This document shows positions 17,588 through 27,454 of a stretch of DNA of 64,000 nucleotides, piece by piece. This DNA is from Pseudomonas duriflava (GTDB taxonomy: Bacteria > Pseudomonadota > Gammaproteobacteria > Pseudomonadales > Pseudomonadaceae): contig NZ_VLKY01000007.1 in the NCBI RefSeq assembly GCF_007830155.1, positions 62,001 to 126,000 of the forward strand, written 5' to 3'. Below the pieces are notes generated by a model. The model searched no databases. It worked only from the letters and a program-made list of their open reading frames with translations, and was not told the DNA's origin. The first letter of the stretch is position 1. Each line of letters starts with the position of its first letter. The translations under genes were made by a program, and so were the position numbers.

Positions 17588-17610
17588 ACGCCGCCTTTGG
17601 GCGGCGTTTT
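17588..17610. terminator. bidirectional terminator, fadL-like gene / cob operon
   Basis: An eight-pair ACGCCGCC/GGCGGCGT stem with a three-base loop and T4 on the plus side sits between the convergent FadL gene and cobS. Confidence 0.85.
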
Positions 17611-17613
17611 CAT

Positions 17614-18351
17614 TTAGGCATGCAATGCCAGCGTCACCAGAATGGCGCATTCGGTCAGCTCGACTAGCGTTCCGGCTGTATCGCCCGTAATGCCGCCCAA
17701 CCGCCTTTTGAATTGCCGCCGTAATGTCCAGAAAATCAGCGCGGCACAGATCACTGCCGAAAGAGCACCTGGCAGAACAAATAATGCGACAAAGCCATAA
17801 GCGCTCAACGTAATACCCAGGCGCCAGCGCGGCATATGGTCTACCAACGTTTGCCCTAGCCCTCCCGCCCTTACGTAACGGGTGCTTAGCAGAATCGCTG
17901 GCAAGGCGATACGCGCCAACCAGGGTGCCAGCACGAGTGCGCCTAGCTGCCCCGATTCCAGCAGCGCAGTGAGTGCCGCAAATTTGAGCAGGAGCACCAC
18001 AACTATTGTCACTACACCGACGGGGCCGGACCGCGGGTCCTTCATGATGGCCAACGTGCGCTCTCGGTCACCAAAGCCACCTACCCACGCATCGGCTGTG
18101 TCTGCCAGACCGTCCAGATGAAGCGCTCCGGTTACCAGCACCCACGCCGCCAAAATGAGCGCAGCCTGTAACAAGAATGAACTGGCTTCCACCAGCTCAC
18201 GAATACTCCAGAGCAGCATGCCAATAAGCAGCCCTACGGCGGGATACCATAACAAGGACTGCCCCATCTGCTCAGGTCGAGGCATACCAGGCAGGCGCAC
18301 CGGAATTCGGGTTAGGAACTGCAGAGCAATGAGAAAGGGCAGCATCATCAA
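17614..18351 (-). CDS. cobS: adenosylcobinamide-GDP ribazoletransferase
   Basis: A 245-residue integral membrane enzyme that joins adenosylcobinamide-GDP to alpha-ribazole, closing the nucleotide loop of cobalamin. GALHLDGLADTADAWVGG at about 76-93 is the metal-binding active-site motif. At least five hydrophobic helices. Called cobV in Pseudomonas nomenclature. It is the last gene of the operon; its ATG triplet run (MMM) overlaps the cobC stop, so the exact start could be any of three Met codons. Confidence 0.93.
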   Translation of the reverse strand: MMMLPFLIALQFLTRIPVRLPGMPRPEQMGQSLLWYPAVGLLIGMLLWSIRELVEASSFLLQAALILAAWVLVTGALHLDGLADTADAWVGGFGDRERTLAIMKDPRSGPVGVVTIVVVLLLKFAALTALLESGQLGALVLAPWLARIALPAILLSTRYVRAGGLGQTLVDHMPRWRLGITLSAYGFVALFVLPGALSAVICAALIFWTLRRQFKRRLGGITGDTAGTLVELTECAILVTLALHA

Positions 18352-18902
18352 AGACCCAGCGCATGCGGGTCAAAGGCATGTAAACTGCCATATGCGGCCT
18401 CAACCTGCAGCAAGGCATGCCGAGGCAACCCCTGCTGGCGAGCCAACAGTAGCCGAATGACTCCTCCATGCGTGACGATTAAAGTTCGACTTCTGGAATA
18501 ATCACTTACCAGTGCGCGCATAGCTGCGAGAACCCGTGCCTCAAAGGCTGCAACAGGCTCTCCGTTAGGCGGCGTGTAGGTATAAGGATCCGCCCAGAAA
18601 AGACCTAACGCCTCTGCCTGATCCTCTATCAACTCAGCAGCCGTATGCCCTTCCCAGTCACCGAAGTCTAACTCTCGCAAACCCGGCTCAACCAGACAGT
18701 TGGTTCGGTCAGCGTCGGCTATGGACTGCGCAAACAGCAGGCAACGCTGCAAAGGTGAACTGACGACAAGTTCCCACGCTGGCTCACCTGCAATGGCAGC
18801 ATGCATCTGGGCCAGCCCTTTTGGGGTAAGCCTGGGATCCAGTCGACCTCGAAAGCCTCCCGGCCCTTCCGTTTCGCCATGTCGCAACAAGAAAAATGTC
18901 AT
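18348..18902 (-). CDS. cobC: alpha-ribazole phosphatase (histidine phosphatase family)
   Basis: A 184-residue phosphoglycerate-mutase-like enzyme that removes phosphate from alpha-ribazole 5'-phosphate. RHGETEG at residues 7-13 holds the phosphorylated His8; [17 protein letters not shown] and VTHGGVIR supply the remaining pocket. The start at 18902 overlaps the cobT stop as ATGA; a longer frame to 18962 would overlap cobT by 64 bases. Next gene cobS overlaps by four bases. Confidence 0.9.
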   Translation of the reverse strand: MTFFLLRHGETEGPGGFRGRLDPRLTPKGLAQMHAAIAGEPAWELVVSSPLQRCLLFAQSIADADRTNCLVEPGLRELDFGDWEGHTAAELIEDQAEALGLFWADPYTYTPPNGEPVAAFEARVLAAMRALVSDYSRSRTLIVTHGGVIRLLLARQQGLPRHALLQVEAAYGSLHAFDPHALGL

Positions 18903-19954
18903 TCCAGCCGATCCGTGACGCTGGCCTCGGCAAAGGTCGCCATGCCTTGATGCAGGTCGCAAGCCAGCCGCAACAGCGGAACCGCTACGGCAGCACCGCT
19001 TCCCTCACCCAGCCGTAGTCCCAAGTCAAGCAGCGGGCGTGCATCCAATGCGCTTAGTATGGCGGCATGGCCCGGCTCGGCGCCGCGATGTGAAAAGAGT
19101 AACCAGGAGCGACCCTCCGGGTTCAATCGCACAGCGCACAGGGCTGCTACCGAGCAGATAAAGCCGTCGACCAGAACGGGAATACCTTCCTGCATACATG
19201 CCAAGTAAGCTCCAGTCAGTGCGGCAATCTCAAAGCCCCCCAGGCGACGTAAAACTTCCAGCGGACTGCTTAAGGCTTCGCCATGTCGTAGCAGACCACG
19301 CTGAATAACGGCAACCTTCAAGGCTACGCCGTCACGATCGAGGCCAGTACCCGGCCCTGCCATGCTCACCGGCGAAACGTTTAGCAAGGCACACGCCATG
19401 GCGCTCGCAGAGGTAGTGTTTCCAATGCCCATTTCACCGCCGATGAATAGCTGAACGCCATTTGTGCGAGCACGTTGAATGCTGTCTCGCCCTGCCAGCA
19501 AGGCGGCTTCGCATTGTGCGACTGTCATAGCGGGCTCGACTGTAAAGTTCGCGGTCCCAGGTCCCAGCGGCAAGAACGTAACGCCATTTAGCGCTTCGAG
19601 CGGCTCGACCGTACCCAGATTGATGACTTCCAACGGCGCCTGCAGGCTTCGTGAGAGCACGCTGATCGCAGCGCCACCGCGGACAAAATTGCGTAACATT
19701 TCGCCCGTTACCGCCTGCGGATAGGCCGAAATACCTTCTTCGACCACTCCATGGTCGCCTGCAAACACACTGATCGATATGCGCTCTAGCGTAGGAAGTT
19801 CGCAGCCCTGCAGGGCTGCCAGGTCAATCGCTACTTCTTCAAGCCGCCCCAAGGCGCCACGCGGCTTGGTCAGTTGCGCCTGTCGGGCTGCGGCGCGCGC
19901 ACGCGCCTCTTCATCCAGGGGTTGGCAGACGGACTGCCACCAGTACTGCAGCAT
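18899..19954 (-). CDS. cobT: nicotinate-nucleotide-dimethylbenzimidazole phosphoribosyltransferase
   Basis: A 351-residue enzyme that makes alpha-ribazole phosphate from dimethylbenzimidazole and nicotinate mononucleotide. [14 protein letters not shown] near the middle and [16 protein letters not shown] are family motifs; the catalytic Glu is expected near the C-terminus in [12 protein letters not shown]. The ATG at 19954 has AGGAG seven bases upstream, which decides it over a TTG at 19960. It starts just two bases after cobU ends. Confidence 0.93.
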   Translation of the reverse strand: MLQYWWQSVCQPLDEEARARAAARQAQLTKPRGALGRLEEVAIDLAALQGCELPTLERISISVFAGDHGVVEEGISAYPQAVTGEMLRNFVRGGAAISVLSRSLQAPLEVINLGTVEPLEALNGVTFLPLGPGTANFTVEPAMTVAQCEAALLAGRDSIQRARTNGVQLFIGGEMGIGNTTSASAMACALLNVSPVSMAGPGTGLDRDGVALKVAVIQRGLLRHGEALSSPLEVLRRLGGFEIAALTGAYLACMQEGIPVLVDGFICSVAALCAVRLNPEGRSWLLFSHRGAEPGHAAILSALDARPLLDLGLRLGEGSGAAVAVPLLRLACDLHQGMATFAEASVTDRLE

Positions 19955-19956
19955 TA

Positions 19957-20472
19957 TCAAGCTCCTTTGAGCGTCATTGGCAGACCCGCCACGGTTAGCA
20001 CGACATGTTCACAGCGCTCAGCCAGGGCTTGATGTAACCAACCGGCTTCGTCGACATAACGGCGAGTCAACTCGCCCATCGGTACAACACCCAAGCCGGT
20101 TTCGTTACTGACCAGAATAATCCGCCCCGGTAGCGCAGGCAGGCAGTGGAGTAGCGCCTCGCGCTCTCGGGAAAATCGCTCGGCATCGTCGAGCATGAGC
20201 AAATTGGTCAGCCACAAGGTAAGGCAATCGACCAACAGGCAGCGCTCAGGAGACGCCAGGGTCTCTAGCGTTCCAGCCAGACACACAGGTTCCTCCACCA
20301 ACCCCCACTGGGCTGGCCGCCGCCCGGCATGCAGCGCTATTCGGGCCCGCATCTCGTCATCATAGGCCTGCCCCGTAGCGATATAGGTCACCGCAAGACC
20401 CGACTCACTGGCCAGCCGCTCGGCCAGTCGGCTCTTACCTGAGCGGGCGCCGCCCAGGATCAACTCTCGCAT
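19957..20472 (-). CDS. cobU: adenosylcobinamide kinase / guanylyltransferase
   Basis: A 171-residue bifunctional enzyme that phosphorylates adenosylcobinamide and then adds GMP. The P-loop GGARSGKS is at residues 7-14 and [11 protein letters not shown] carries the second family motif. Called cobP in Pseudomonas. The start MRELILGG at 20472 was preferred to the frame start at 20487; it overlaps the end of cobQ by 13 bases. Confidence 0.93.
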   Translation of the reverse strand: MRELILGGARSGKSRLAERLASESGLAVTYIATGQAYDDEMRARIALHAGRRPAQWGLVEEPVCLAGTLETLASPERCLLVDCLTLWLTNLLMLDDAERFSREREALLHCLPALPGRIILVSNETGLGVVPMGELTRRYVDEAGWLHQALAERCEHVVLTVAGLPMTLKGA

Positions 20473-21926
20473 AAAGGCACTCCACATAGTTGTTTCAGAC
20501 GCGCTGTATCAAGGTGCTGCTCGATCAAGTCAGCCAGTCGCTCTAAATCACGCTCGCGCAAGGCGCGATAGTCGACCCGCTCGACCTGTTCCAGCCCTGC
20601 CCAACGCAACAACGTTATACAGGCCTCTGGCGATTCAAATAAACCGTGCAGGTAGGTGCCCATGACCTGTCCATCAGCACTACAGACGCCATCACTTCGG
20701 CCGTCATCCAGCATGATCAAGGGCTGCTCGAGCGCAACACCTTCGGTCACGCCTGCATGTATCTCATAACCACTGACAGGCAACCCTGACAAGCGGAACC
20801 GCCCTGTGACATTGCACAACTGCTTTTCCGCAGCAAGCGTGGTATGGATATCCAGCCATCCCAGGCCAACACTGGTACCCGGCTCTCCTTCGAGGCCGAG
20901 CGGATCGCTTACCGTCATGCCGAGCATCTGATAACCGCCACAGATGCCGAGAAGTTTTCCGCCATAACGCAAATGGCGCCGGATAGCTGTGTCCCATCCT
21001 TGCGCCTGAAGAAATGCCAGGTCACTTCGTACGCTTTTCGAGCCAGGCAGAATGATCAGGTCAGCCGCTGGTAACGGCTCTCCCTGGCGAACAAACACCA
21101 GCTCAACCTGAGGATGAAGGCGAAGCGGGTCGAAATCGGTATGGTTGCTGATACGCCGAAACACCGGGACGACAACTTTCAGCACATGCCCCTGCTTGAC
21201 CGCTTGCCGCGTGTCGACCGCATCCTCTGCCTCCAGATGCAGGTCATGCACATACGGCAAGACACCCAAGACCGGTTTTCCCGTACGCTGTTCAAGCCAA
21301 TCCAGCCCGGGCTTGAGTAACGCGATATCCCCCCGAAAACGATTGATGACAAAACCGGCGACACGCGCCTGCTCGCTTTCGCTAAGTAGCTCAAGCGTAC
21401 CGACGAGATGAGCGAAAACACCACCGCGGTCAATATCAGCAACTAGGATTACCGGGCAATCGACGCCTTCGGCGAAGCCCATGTTCGCAATATCACCCTC
21501 ACGCAGATTTATTTCCGCAGGAGATCCCGCACCTTCTACCAGCACTACATCGTATTGATTTTCCAGGCGAGCATGAGAAGCCAACACAGCCTCCCGGGCG
21601 ATGCGCTTGTAGCCGTGATAGGTTTTGGCATCCATCGTCGCCACGGCGCGCCCGTGAATGATGACCTGCGCCCCGATATCAGTATTGGGCTTGAGCAAGA
21701 CCGGGTTCATGTCCGTGTGCGGCTCGATTCCACAGGCCTGCGCCTGAACGGCCTGTGCACGACCGATCTCGCCGTGGTCAGCTGTCACGGCACTGTTAAG
21801 CGCCATGTTTTGCGGTTTGAAGGGCGCCACAGCCACGCCCTTGCGTTTCAGCCAGCGGCACAGGGCCGCTACCAATGTGCTTTTACCGGCATCAGACGTG
21901 GTGCCTTGTACCATCAGGGTTGTCAT
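20460..21926 (-). CDS. cobQ: cobyric acid synthase
   Basis: A 488-residue glutamine-dependent amidotransferase that adds amides to four side chains of adenosylcobyrinate a,c-diamide. The N-terminal P-loop-like [14 protein letters not shown] is followed by [11 protein letters not shown]; the C-terminal GATase domain has the nucleophile in [11 protein letters not shown] and a His in YLHGLFES. Full length for the family. It overlaps cobD by four bases upstream and cobU by 13 downstream. Confidence 0.95.
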   Translation of the reverse strand: MTTLMVQGTTSDAGKSTLVAALCRWLKRKGVAVAPFKPQNMALNSAVTADHGEIGRAQAVQAQACGIEPHTDMNPVLLKPNTDIGAQVIIHGRAVATMDAKTYHGYKRIAREAVLASHARLENQYDVVLVEGAGSPAEINLREGDIANMGFAEGVDCPVILVADIDRGGVFAHLVGTLELLSESEQARVAGFVINRFRGDIALLKPGLDWLEQRTGKPVLGVLPYVHDLHLEAEDAVDTRQAVKQGHVLKVVVPVFRRISNHTDFDPLRLHPQVELVFVRQGEPLPAADLIILPGSKSVRSDLAFLQAQGWDTAIRRHLRYGGKLLGICGGYQMLGMTVSDPLGLEGEPGTSVGLGWLDIHTTLAAEKQLCNVTGRFRLSGLPVSGYEIHAGVTEGVALEQPLIMLDDGRSDGVCSADGQVMGTYLHGLFESPEACITLLRWAGLEQVERVDYRALRERDLERLADLIEQHLDTARLKQLCGVPLCES

Positions 21927-22912
21927 GATCTGTCCTTATAACCATGCAGGGCCTGCTCAAGTCGAGCCCAATCAGCCTCAGCGCTTGGCAAGCCAAAGCG
22001 CAGCCCCGATAGTGCGGGGAATAAACGGGTTAGAATTGCTCGCTGAGCCAGATGCTTATGCAGTGCTTCAGCTCCCTCATCCAGCCACCAGCAGAATAGG
22101 CCACATCCGCTCGTTGGAATCACACCATAGCGCTGAAGCAGTGCGGAAAGCCTTTGACTGCCCTGTTCAAGCTGCTCGCGTTGCCAAGCATGTCCGCTCT
22201 GATCCAGCAGAATCATTCGTGCCACGGCGCGGGCCGGCCCGCTGACGGCCCAAGGTCCGAGCAACTTTTGGAGGCGAGCAAGCAAGGCATCTGGTGCCAA
22301 TACGAAACCCAGGCGGATTCCGGCTAATCCGAAGAACTTGCCAAAGGAGCGCAGGACAATCAGACCTGGGCGATGGGCATAAGCACTTAAACTGTATGCA
22401 GGCGTGAGATCCATAAAGGCCTCGTCCACTACAAGCCAGCCGCCCCGCTCCGCCAGCCGAGCCTGCCACGCCATGAGCGTTTCAGGTGTCAACAGGCGGC
22501 CCGTCGGGTTGTTAGGGTTCACCAGCACAAGCGCATCCAGGCTATCCAATGCGACGTCAACTTCATCGTCTCGAAGTGGAACCACTTGATGCCCCTGGCG
22601 TCGCCAGGCCTGTTCATGTTCCGCATAACACGGTGTCAAGAGGCCAACCCGTCCTGGCAATCGTAATGCAGGTAACGCCTGGATGGCCGCCTGCGAGCCG
22701 GCGACGGGTAATAGTGACAAGGCGCCATAATATTCACGTGCAGCAGCCTCCAGGCCATCCTCGTCTTCGGGCAGCCGCGCCCAGGCCGACAGGGGGATTT
22801 CAGGAATAGGCCATGGCGTTGGCGCCAGACCGGTTGAAAGGTCCAGCCATTGTTCCAAGGGAATACCATACTGTTGCGCAGCCTTACGCAGGCGACCACC
22901 GTGCTCAAGCAC
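21923..22912 (-). CDS. cobD: threonine-phosphate decarboxylase (PLP)
   Basis: A 329-residue fold-I PLP enzyme of the histidinol-phosphate aminotransferase type that makes aminopropanol phosphate, the linker of cobalamin. [15 protein letters not shown] and [15 protein letters not shown] (the Lys binds PLP) are visible. Called cobC in Pseudomonas nomenclature, where the name cobD is used for the synthase upstream. The gene overlaps cbiB by eight bases and cobQ by four. Confidence 0.92.
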   Translation of the reverse strand: MLEHGGRLRKAAQQYGIPLEQWLDLSTGLAPTPWPIPEIPLSAWARLPEDEDGLEAAAREYYGALSLLPVAGSQAAIQALPALRLPGRVGLLTPCYAEHEQAWRRQGHQVVPLRDDEVDVALDSLDALVLVNPNNPTGRLLTPETLMAWQARLAERGGWLVVDEAFMDLTPAYSLSAYAHRPGLIVLRSFGKFFGLAGIRLGFVLAPDALLARLQKLLGPWAVSGPARAVARMILLDQSGHAWQREQLEQGSQRLSALLQRYGVIPTSGCGLFCWWLDEGAEALHKHLAQRAILTRLFPALSGLRFGLPSAEADWARLEQALHGYKDRS

Positions 22913-23813
22913 TGAGCAGCCCTCCTATAACGATCAGCACAACCCAGAGCACAACGCCTCGCCGCACCATCAGCAGGGCCATATCGATACTGTGCGCCGT
23001 GGGGAGACGGCCAAGCCCTAGAACGGGGCGATCATGCAGCTCACCCTGATAACGAGCCGGCCCACCCAACTGGACTTCCAGCGCACCGGCCCCTGCCGCC
23101 ATGACAGGACCAGCATTCGGGCTATCCCATAACGGCGCCTGGGTTCGCCAGCAGTGAATCGCCGCGCTGAAGTTTCCTAATAGGGCATACGTCAAAGCCA
23201 CCAGCCGGGCTGGAAGATAGTTCAGCACATCATCTATCCGCGCAGCAGCCCAACCAAAGCGCTCGAAGCGCTCGTTACGGTATCCCCACATGGCATCCAG
23301 TGTATTGGCAAGCCGATACAACACCACGCCTGGAGCCCCTAGCAGGGCAAACCAGAACAGCGCTGCAAAGACGGCATCACTGCCATTTTCCAGAACCGAC
23401 TCGGTACCTGCACGCGCCACGGCCGTCTCATCGAGATCAGACGTTTCACGGCTTACGATATACCCGACACGCCGCCGCGCCACCTCCAGATTATTGCGGC
23501 GCAAGGCCTGGGCAATCGGCGTCGCATGCTCGCCCAGGCTTTTCAGGCCCAGCGCCAGATACAAGGCCAGCGCTTCGAACATCCAGCCCAGATAAGGGAT
23601 GTTAACCAGCATGACGGACACCATTACCCAGGGCAAAACCGCGAGGCACCAGGCTGTCAGCCCATGGCTACGCCACCCACGGCCACCCGGATTGAACCGG
23701 CGCTCCAGTGCACTTGCCCAGCGCCCGAACGCTACTAATGGATGGGCGCGCCGGGGCTCACCGAACAGTGTGTCCAGCAGCACGCCCAGACACGTCATAA
23801 TGGCCAGACTCAT
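22905..23813 (-). CDS. cbiB: adenosylcobinamide-phosphate synthase
   Basis: A 302-residue integral membrane protein that attaches aminopropanol phosphate to adenosylcobyric acid. [19 protein letters not shown] near the N-terminus and [36 protein letters not shown] further on, are the family blocks. Start set at 23813, where ATGA overlaps the bluB stop; the frame to 23882 would overlap bluB by 73 bases. Called cobD in the aerobic-pathway nomenclature. Confidence 0.92.
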   Translation of the reverse strand: MSLAIMTCLGVLLDTLFGEPRRAHPLVAFGRWASALERRFNPGGRGWRSHGLTAWCLAVLPWVMVSVMLVNIPYLGWMFEALALYLALGLKSLGEHATPIAQALRRNNLEVARRRVGYIVSRETSDLDETAVARAGTESVLENGSDAVFAALFWFALLGAPGVVLYRLANTLDAMWGYRNERFERFGWAAARIDDVLNYLPARLVALTYALLGNFSAAIHCWRTQAPLWDSPNAGPVMAAGAGALEVQLGGPARYQGELHDRPVLGLGRLPTAHSIDMALLMVRRGVVLWVVLIVIGGLLSA

Positions 23814-24469
23814 GGCGTTGTGCGCTCCTGCCCCCAGCGATTTTCGTAGACCAACTCGTCCAACGATCGGGGTGTACGCCACCCTTCTTCGACCAACATA
23901 GGCTGCTCATAGAACCGCTCGACAGGGCCAAGGCATAGAATTGCTACAGGCTGACTTCCAGTGGGCATGCCGAGTACATCGGCAACCGCTACAGGATCAA
24001 ACAGCGAGACCCACCCCATACCAAGCCCTTCGGCCCGGGCTGCCAGCCACAGATTTTGAATGGCACAGGAAAGCGAGGCCAGATCCATCTCCGGCAGCGT
24101 ACGACGCCCAAAAACATGTGCCTCGCGGCCCTCCATGAGCGCGGCCACCAAAACCTCTGCGCAGTCGCGTAAGCCTTCGACCTTGAGGCGCATGAACTCA
24201 TCGCTGCGTTCACCCAGGGCTTCGGCAGTACGTACCCGCTCGGCCTCGACCAAACGATGCAGCTCAGTGCGCAATTCGCCGTCTGTAATGCGCATAAAAC
24301 GCCACGGCTGCATCAACCCTACACTAGGGGCATGATGAGCGGCGCTGAGCAAACGCAGCAGTTGCTCATCCGGTACATGTCCGCCACAGAAATGGCGCAT
24401 GTCACGGCGTTCCGCGATGACGCGATAAACAGCCGCCTGCTCGGCGGAACTAAAGGCATGTTTGTTCAT
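23810..24469 (-). CDS. bluB: 5,6-dimethylbenzimidazole synthase
   Basis: A 219-residue nitroreductase-fold flavoenzyme that cuts up FMNH2 with oxygen to yield dimethylbenzimidazole. [35 protein letters not shown] and [14 protein letters not shown] match the BluB branch rather than general nitroreductases, and its place inside the cob operon supports this. Overlaps cobB and cbiB by four bases each. Confidence 0.92.
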   Translation of the reverse strand: MNKHAFSSAEQAAVYRVIAERRDMRHFCGGHVPDEQLLRLLSAAHHAPSVGLMQPWRFMRITDGELRTELHRLVEAERVRTAEALGERSDEFMRLKVEGLRDCAEVLVAALMEGREAHVFGRRTLPEMDLASLSCAIQNLWLAARAEGLGMGWVSLFDPVAVADVLGMPTGSQPVAILCLGPVERFYEQPMLVEEGWRTPRSLDELVYENRWGQERTTP

Positions 24470-25767
24470 GGTTTTAACAGAGCTGCTGCCGCTTCTGGAG
24501 CGGAAGGCATATAGAAGTGAATATAACTAGCCGTCAGCCTACCCTGCTGGAAGACAGCTTCCGCTGTAGCCTTGCCATTAGGACAGACGCCTCGCCAGGT
24601 CGGCTCCAAAGGGGACTGTAAGGAAGAATGATGATAGGTATGCCCTCGCAGCGTACCCGCCTCGAACGCGACACTTTGCAACGCAAGGGCCGTCAGCCGG
24701 GGCTGCAATACCGCTTCGCCCGGCAACAAACCAACCATGTTGCCCCGCGTGCCAGCCTTGTCCATCAAACCATCAAGCAGGTAAAGCATACCTCCGCACT
24801 CGGCTAAAATGGGCTTGCCTGCAGCATGATGAGCCCTGATAGCGGCCTGCATAGGCTCATTGCCCGCAAGCGTCTCCAAATGCAGTTCTGGATAACCGCC
24901 CGGCAGATACAGGCTATCGACCTCTGGGAGAACATGATCCGTGAGCACTGAAAAGAAGCGCACTTCGGCTCCCATGGCACGCAACAGATCGAGGTTGGCC
25001 TGGTACAAGAAGGACAGTGCCGCATCGCGGGCTACGCCAATTCTTACATCAGCCAGAAGCGGGGCTGCCTCGGATACAACAGGCGCCTGGAAAAGTACCG
25101 GATCTGGTAGCGAAGTATCGGCACTGGCCGCCAGGGCATCCGCTGCCGCATCCAGTCGAATGTCCAGATCAGTCAGCTCATCGGCCTGGATCAGGCCCAG
25201 ATGCCGGCTCGGCAGTTCGATAGCCGTCTGCCGCGGCAAAGCGCCATACCAACGCATACCTTCCGGCAGGCTGGCTTTCAGCAATTCGGTCTGCCGTGCA
25301 CTGGAGCCCCGATTGGCCATAACCCCCGCAAATGGCAGATCCGGTTGATAGTGAGCCAGGCCGTAGGCCAGAGCCCCAAACGTCTGCGCCATGCCGGTCG
25401 CTTCGATGAGCCCCAGAACGGGCACCCCAAAATGCCGAGCCAAGTCCGCACTGGAGGGCGTCCCATCAAACAGGCCCATCACACCTTCAATCATAATCAA
25501 ATCCGCATCGCCAGCCGCCTCCCAGAGCAGCCGGCGACTTTCCGCCTCGCCCACCATCCATAAATCAAGTTGGTAGACCGGCGCACCGCTCGCTCGAGCA
25601 AGGATCATAGGGTCGAGGAAATCTGGTCCGCACTTGAAAACACGAACCTTACGGCCTTGCCGTACATGCAAACGGGCCAGCGCTGCCGTCACGCTGGTTT
25701 TCCCTTGTCCTGATGCCGGAGCGGCTATCAACAGAGCTGGACAATGACGATCCAATGACGCATTCAA
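24466..25767 (-). CDS. cobB: cobyrinate / hydrogenobyrinate a,c-diamide synthase
   Basis: A 433-residue ATP- and glutamine-dependent enzyme that amidates the a and c side chains. The P-loop ASGQGKTSV is at the N-terminus, with KCGPDFLDPM (substrate loop); the GATase half has AECGGMLYLLDG with the nucleophilic Cys and HTYHHS-type His near the end. Whether the natural substrate has cobalt already (CbiA type) cannot be told from sequence. Overlaps cobO and bluB by four bases each. Not to be confused with the sirtuin also called CobB. Confidence 0.94.
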   Translation of the reverse strand: MNASLDRHCPALLIAAPASGQGKTSVTAALARLHVRQGRKVRVFKCGPDFLDPMILARASGAPVYQLDLWMVGEAESRRLLWEAAGDADLIMIEGVMGLFDGTPSSADLARHFGVPVLGLIEATGMAQTFGALAYGLAHYQPDLPFAGVMANRGSSARQTELLKASLPEGMRWYGALPRQTAIELPSRHLGLIQADELTDLDIRLDAAADALAASADTSLPDPVLFQAPVVSEAAPLLADVRIGVARDAALSFLYQANLDLLRAMGAEVRFFSVLTDHVLPEVDSLYLPGGYPELHLETLAGNEPMQAAIRAHHAAGKPILAECGGMLYLLDGLMDKAGTRGNMVGLLPGEAVLQPRLTALALQSVAFEAGTLRGHTYHHSSLQSPLEPTWRGVCPNGKATAEAVFQQGRLTASYIHFYMPSAPEAAAALLKP

Positions 25768-26402
25768 AATTCGATTCCTTTCTGGGCGCGAATACCGCTC
25801 TGGAAGGCATGCTTTACCAGACTCATATCACTAACGGTATCAGCTGCTTCGATCAGTGCCTGTGGCGCGCCACGCCCGGTCACCACAACGTGCTGCGTCA
25901 GAGGCCGGTTACGCAAATCCTCCAATATCTGGTCAACATCTAGGTAACCATGCTTGAAGGCAATATTAAGCTCATCCAGAACGACCAGGGCGATACCCGG
26001 GTCATTGAGCAGCTCCACCGCCACCTCCCAGGCCTTGCCTGCGGTCTCAATATCTCGTTGACGGTCTTGAGTTTCCCAGGTGAAGCCTTCACCCATCACG
26101 TGATAGCGCACTTCCTCAGGGAAACGCTTGAAAAACAATTGCTCCCCGGTACTGACGCGCCCCTTAATGAACTGCACCACGCCCACCTTGAGCCCATGCC
26201 CCAATGCACGAGCAACCATGCCAAAGGCCGAACTGCTCTTGCCTTTACCGATTCCGGTATTAACCAGCAACAGGCCACGTTCGCTCTGAGCATTAGCAAT
26301 ACGCTCATCCATAACAGTTTTCTTGCGGACCATGCGCTCGCGGTGGCGCTCATTACGCGCTTCGGCGTTCGTCGCTGCGACATTTTCGGGGGTATCGCTC
26401 AT
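25764..26402 (-). CDS. cobO: cob(I)yrinic acid a,c-diamide adenosyltransferase
   Basis: A 212-residue CobA/CobO/BtuR-type enzyme that adds the upper adenosyl ligand. The P-loop NTGIGKGKSSSAFG is at about 48-61; VVLDELNIAFKHGYLD and VVTGRGAPQALIEAADTVS are family blocks. The first 45 residues are charged and hydrophilic. AAGGAG lies seven bases before the ATG. It is the first gene of the ten-gene operon, 132 bases downstream of the riboswitch aptamer. Confidence 0.95.
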   Translation of the reverse strand: MSDTPENVAATNAEARNERHRERMVRKKTVMDERIANAQSERGLLLVNTGIGKGKSSSAFGMVARALGHGLKVGVVQFIKGRVSTGEQLFFKRFPEEVRYHVMGEGFTWETQDRQRDIETAGKAWEVAVELLNDPGIALVVLDELNIAFKHGYLDVDQILEDLRNRPLTQHVVVTGRGAPQALIEAADTVSDMSLVKHAFQSGIRAQKGIEF

Positions 26403-26534
26403 GACGCTCTCCTTCAGGCAGGGACTGAGGCGAACGGAAGGATCCGACTGTGAAAGTCAGACACAAGGCACGACGAACGACGCCATAAAGCACCGTGCGA
26501 CGATCAATGCCCTCCGCATTGCCGTGTAACGCTC

Positions 26535-26715
26535 GAGGCCGGTCTCCGGGCTCGTGAGGGGATCGCTCCTCGACCACGCCTTCCCAGGCGAACAACCCAG
26601 TGGCCCGTGTGGTCTTCACTCACTTACCGTTGCGGGGGCAGCGCCGGCTTTTACCGGCTTCCCTGTTTCACCTCGTCATTCCACGTCCAACGTCGGAACG
26701 CAAGGCACCTCGAAC
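26535..26715 (-). promoter_or_regulatory. cobalamin riboswitch (aptamer) ahead of cobO
   Basis: On the minus strand the conserved aptamer blocks run in order: an opening GAGGTGCC near 26700, GTGAAACAGGGAAGCCGGT, the core GCTGCCCCCGCAACGGTAAG, a CACTGG block, and a closing GGAGACCGGCC near 26540. This is the AdoCbl-binding fold; ligand binding should reduce expression of the operon. The cobO ribosome site is about 125 bases beyond the aptamer, so the expression platform is not a simple adjacent ribosome-site sequester; between them a CAATGC-GGAGG-GCATTG hairpin lies at 26505-26521. Boundaries are approximate. Confidence 0.93.
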
Positions 26716-26901
26716 AGGGGCGCAGGTTACGGCCAAGCCTGCGGAGCGTCAACGTGATCGAACCTGATTGAACATCCAGCCTTGCGCCTGATTGTCACAA
26801 TTGATAGCCATGCTGGGATAAGGCAGTGATAATGCACCGCTTCTCCAGCCGCTCGCCCTGCAAACGGCTGACCTCGATTCATCCAGAAACAGGTTCCCTA
26901 C

Positions 26902-27261
26902 ATGTCCGACACCACCGCTATCGATCCACGCCTGAGCCGTATGAAACGCCGCCTGCGCAAAAAGCTTTATCTGGGTGAATTCCAGGAACTGGCATTTGAG
27001 CTCAAGGCTGACTTCAAACAGACCCTCGAAGACCCGGAACTCGATGCGTTCCTCGAAGCCTTTATCGACTTTATCGAATCGCGCGACCTGGATTACGTCG
27101 GCGGTTTCGGTGAGACCTGGATCGAAGGCACCATCATGGCCTCCAAGCGCTATCACTCACCTAGCGAAGAGGACCGGCAGGTATTGACCGACTGGCTCAA
27201 AGCACGCAGTGAAGTAGCCAGCGCCACGGCTAGCGACCTGTACGACGCCTGGCACTATTAA
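26902..27261 (+). CDS. yggL: YggL-family 50S ribosome-binding protein
   Basis: Encodes 119 residues, slightly longer than the usual ~108. The family core is clear: RRLRKKLYLGEFQELAFEL at about 15-33, DAFLEAFIDFIESRDLDYVGG, and a C-terminal VLTDWLKAR with DLYDAWHY. The family binds the large ribosomal subunit; its effect is poorly known. The ATG has only a weak ribosome site. It is transcribed divergently from the cob operon and followed by two hairpins. Confidence 0.85.
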   Translation: MSDTTAIDPRLSRMKRRLRKKLYLGEFQELAFELKADFKQTLEDPELDAFLEAFIDFIESRDLDYVGGFGETWIEGTIMASKRYHSPSEEDRQVLTDWLKARSEVASATASDLYDAWHY

Positions 27262-27267
27262 GCCAAT

Positions 27268-27298
27268 GATCAGCCTTCCAGTGGGCAAAGGCTGATCG
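27268..27298 (+). terminator. hairpin after yggL
   Basis: GATCAGCCTT pairs with AAGGCTGATC around a nine-base loop, seven bases after the yggL stop. No T run follows, so it may stabilise the 3' end rather than terminate. Confidence 0.5.
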
Positions 27299-27337
27299 TT
27301 CACACCGCGACTCAGTCAGCTGAGCCGCGGTGTGAAC
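27298..27337. repeat. long inverted repeat (hairpin) after yggL
   Basis: GTTCACACCGCG and CGCGGTGTGAAC are perfect complements, and inside them CTCAG/CTGAG continue the stem past one mismatch around a TCAG loop. It directly abuts the preceding hairpin. Neither strand has a T run, so it may be a 3'-end stabiliser or a protein-binding palindrome. Confidence 0.6.
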
Positions 27338-27454
27338 ATGGCGGACGGCCTCACCATCATGCAATACCACGCCGCAGAAATGTAATGTGACGTTCTGCCT
27401 GATTCGTAAAGCATACTTCAGCTATACGAGCCTAGAACGTAACCACTAGATCCA

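Noticed and set aside
26749-27156. 135-residue minus frame over yggL
   Set aside because: Antisense to a recognised family.
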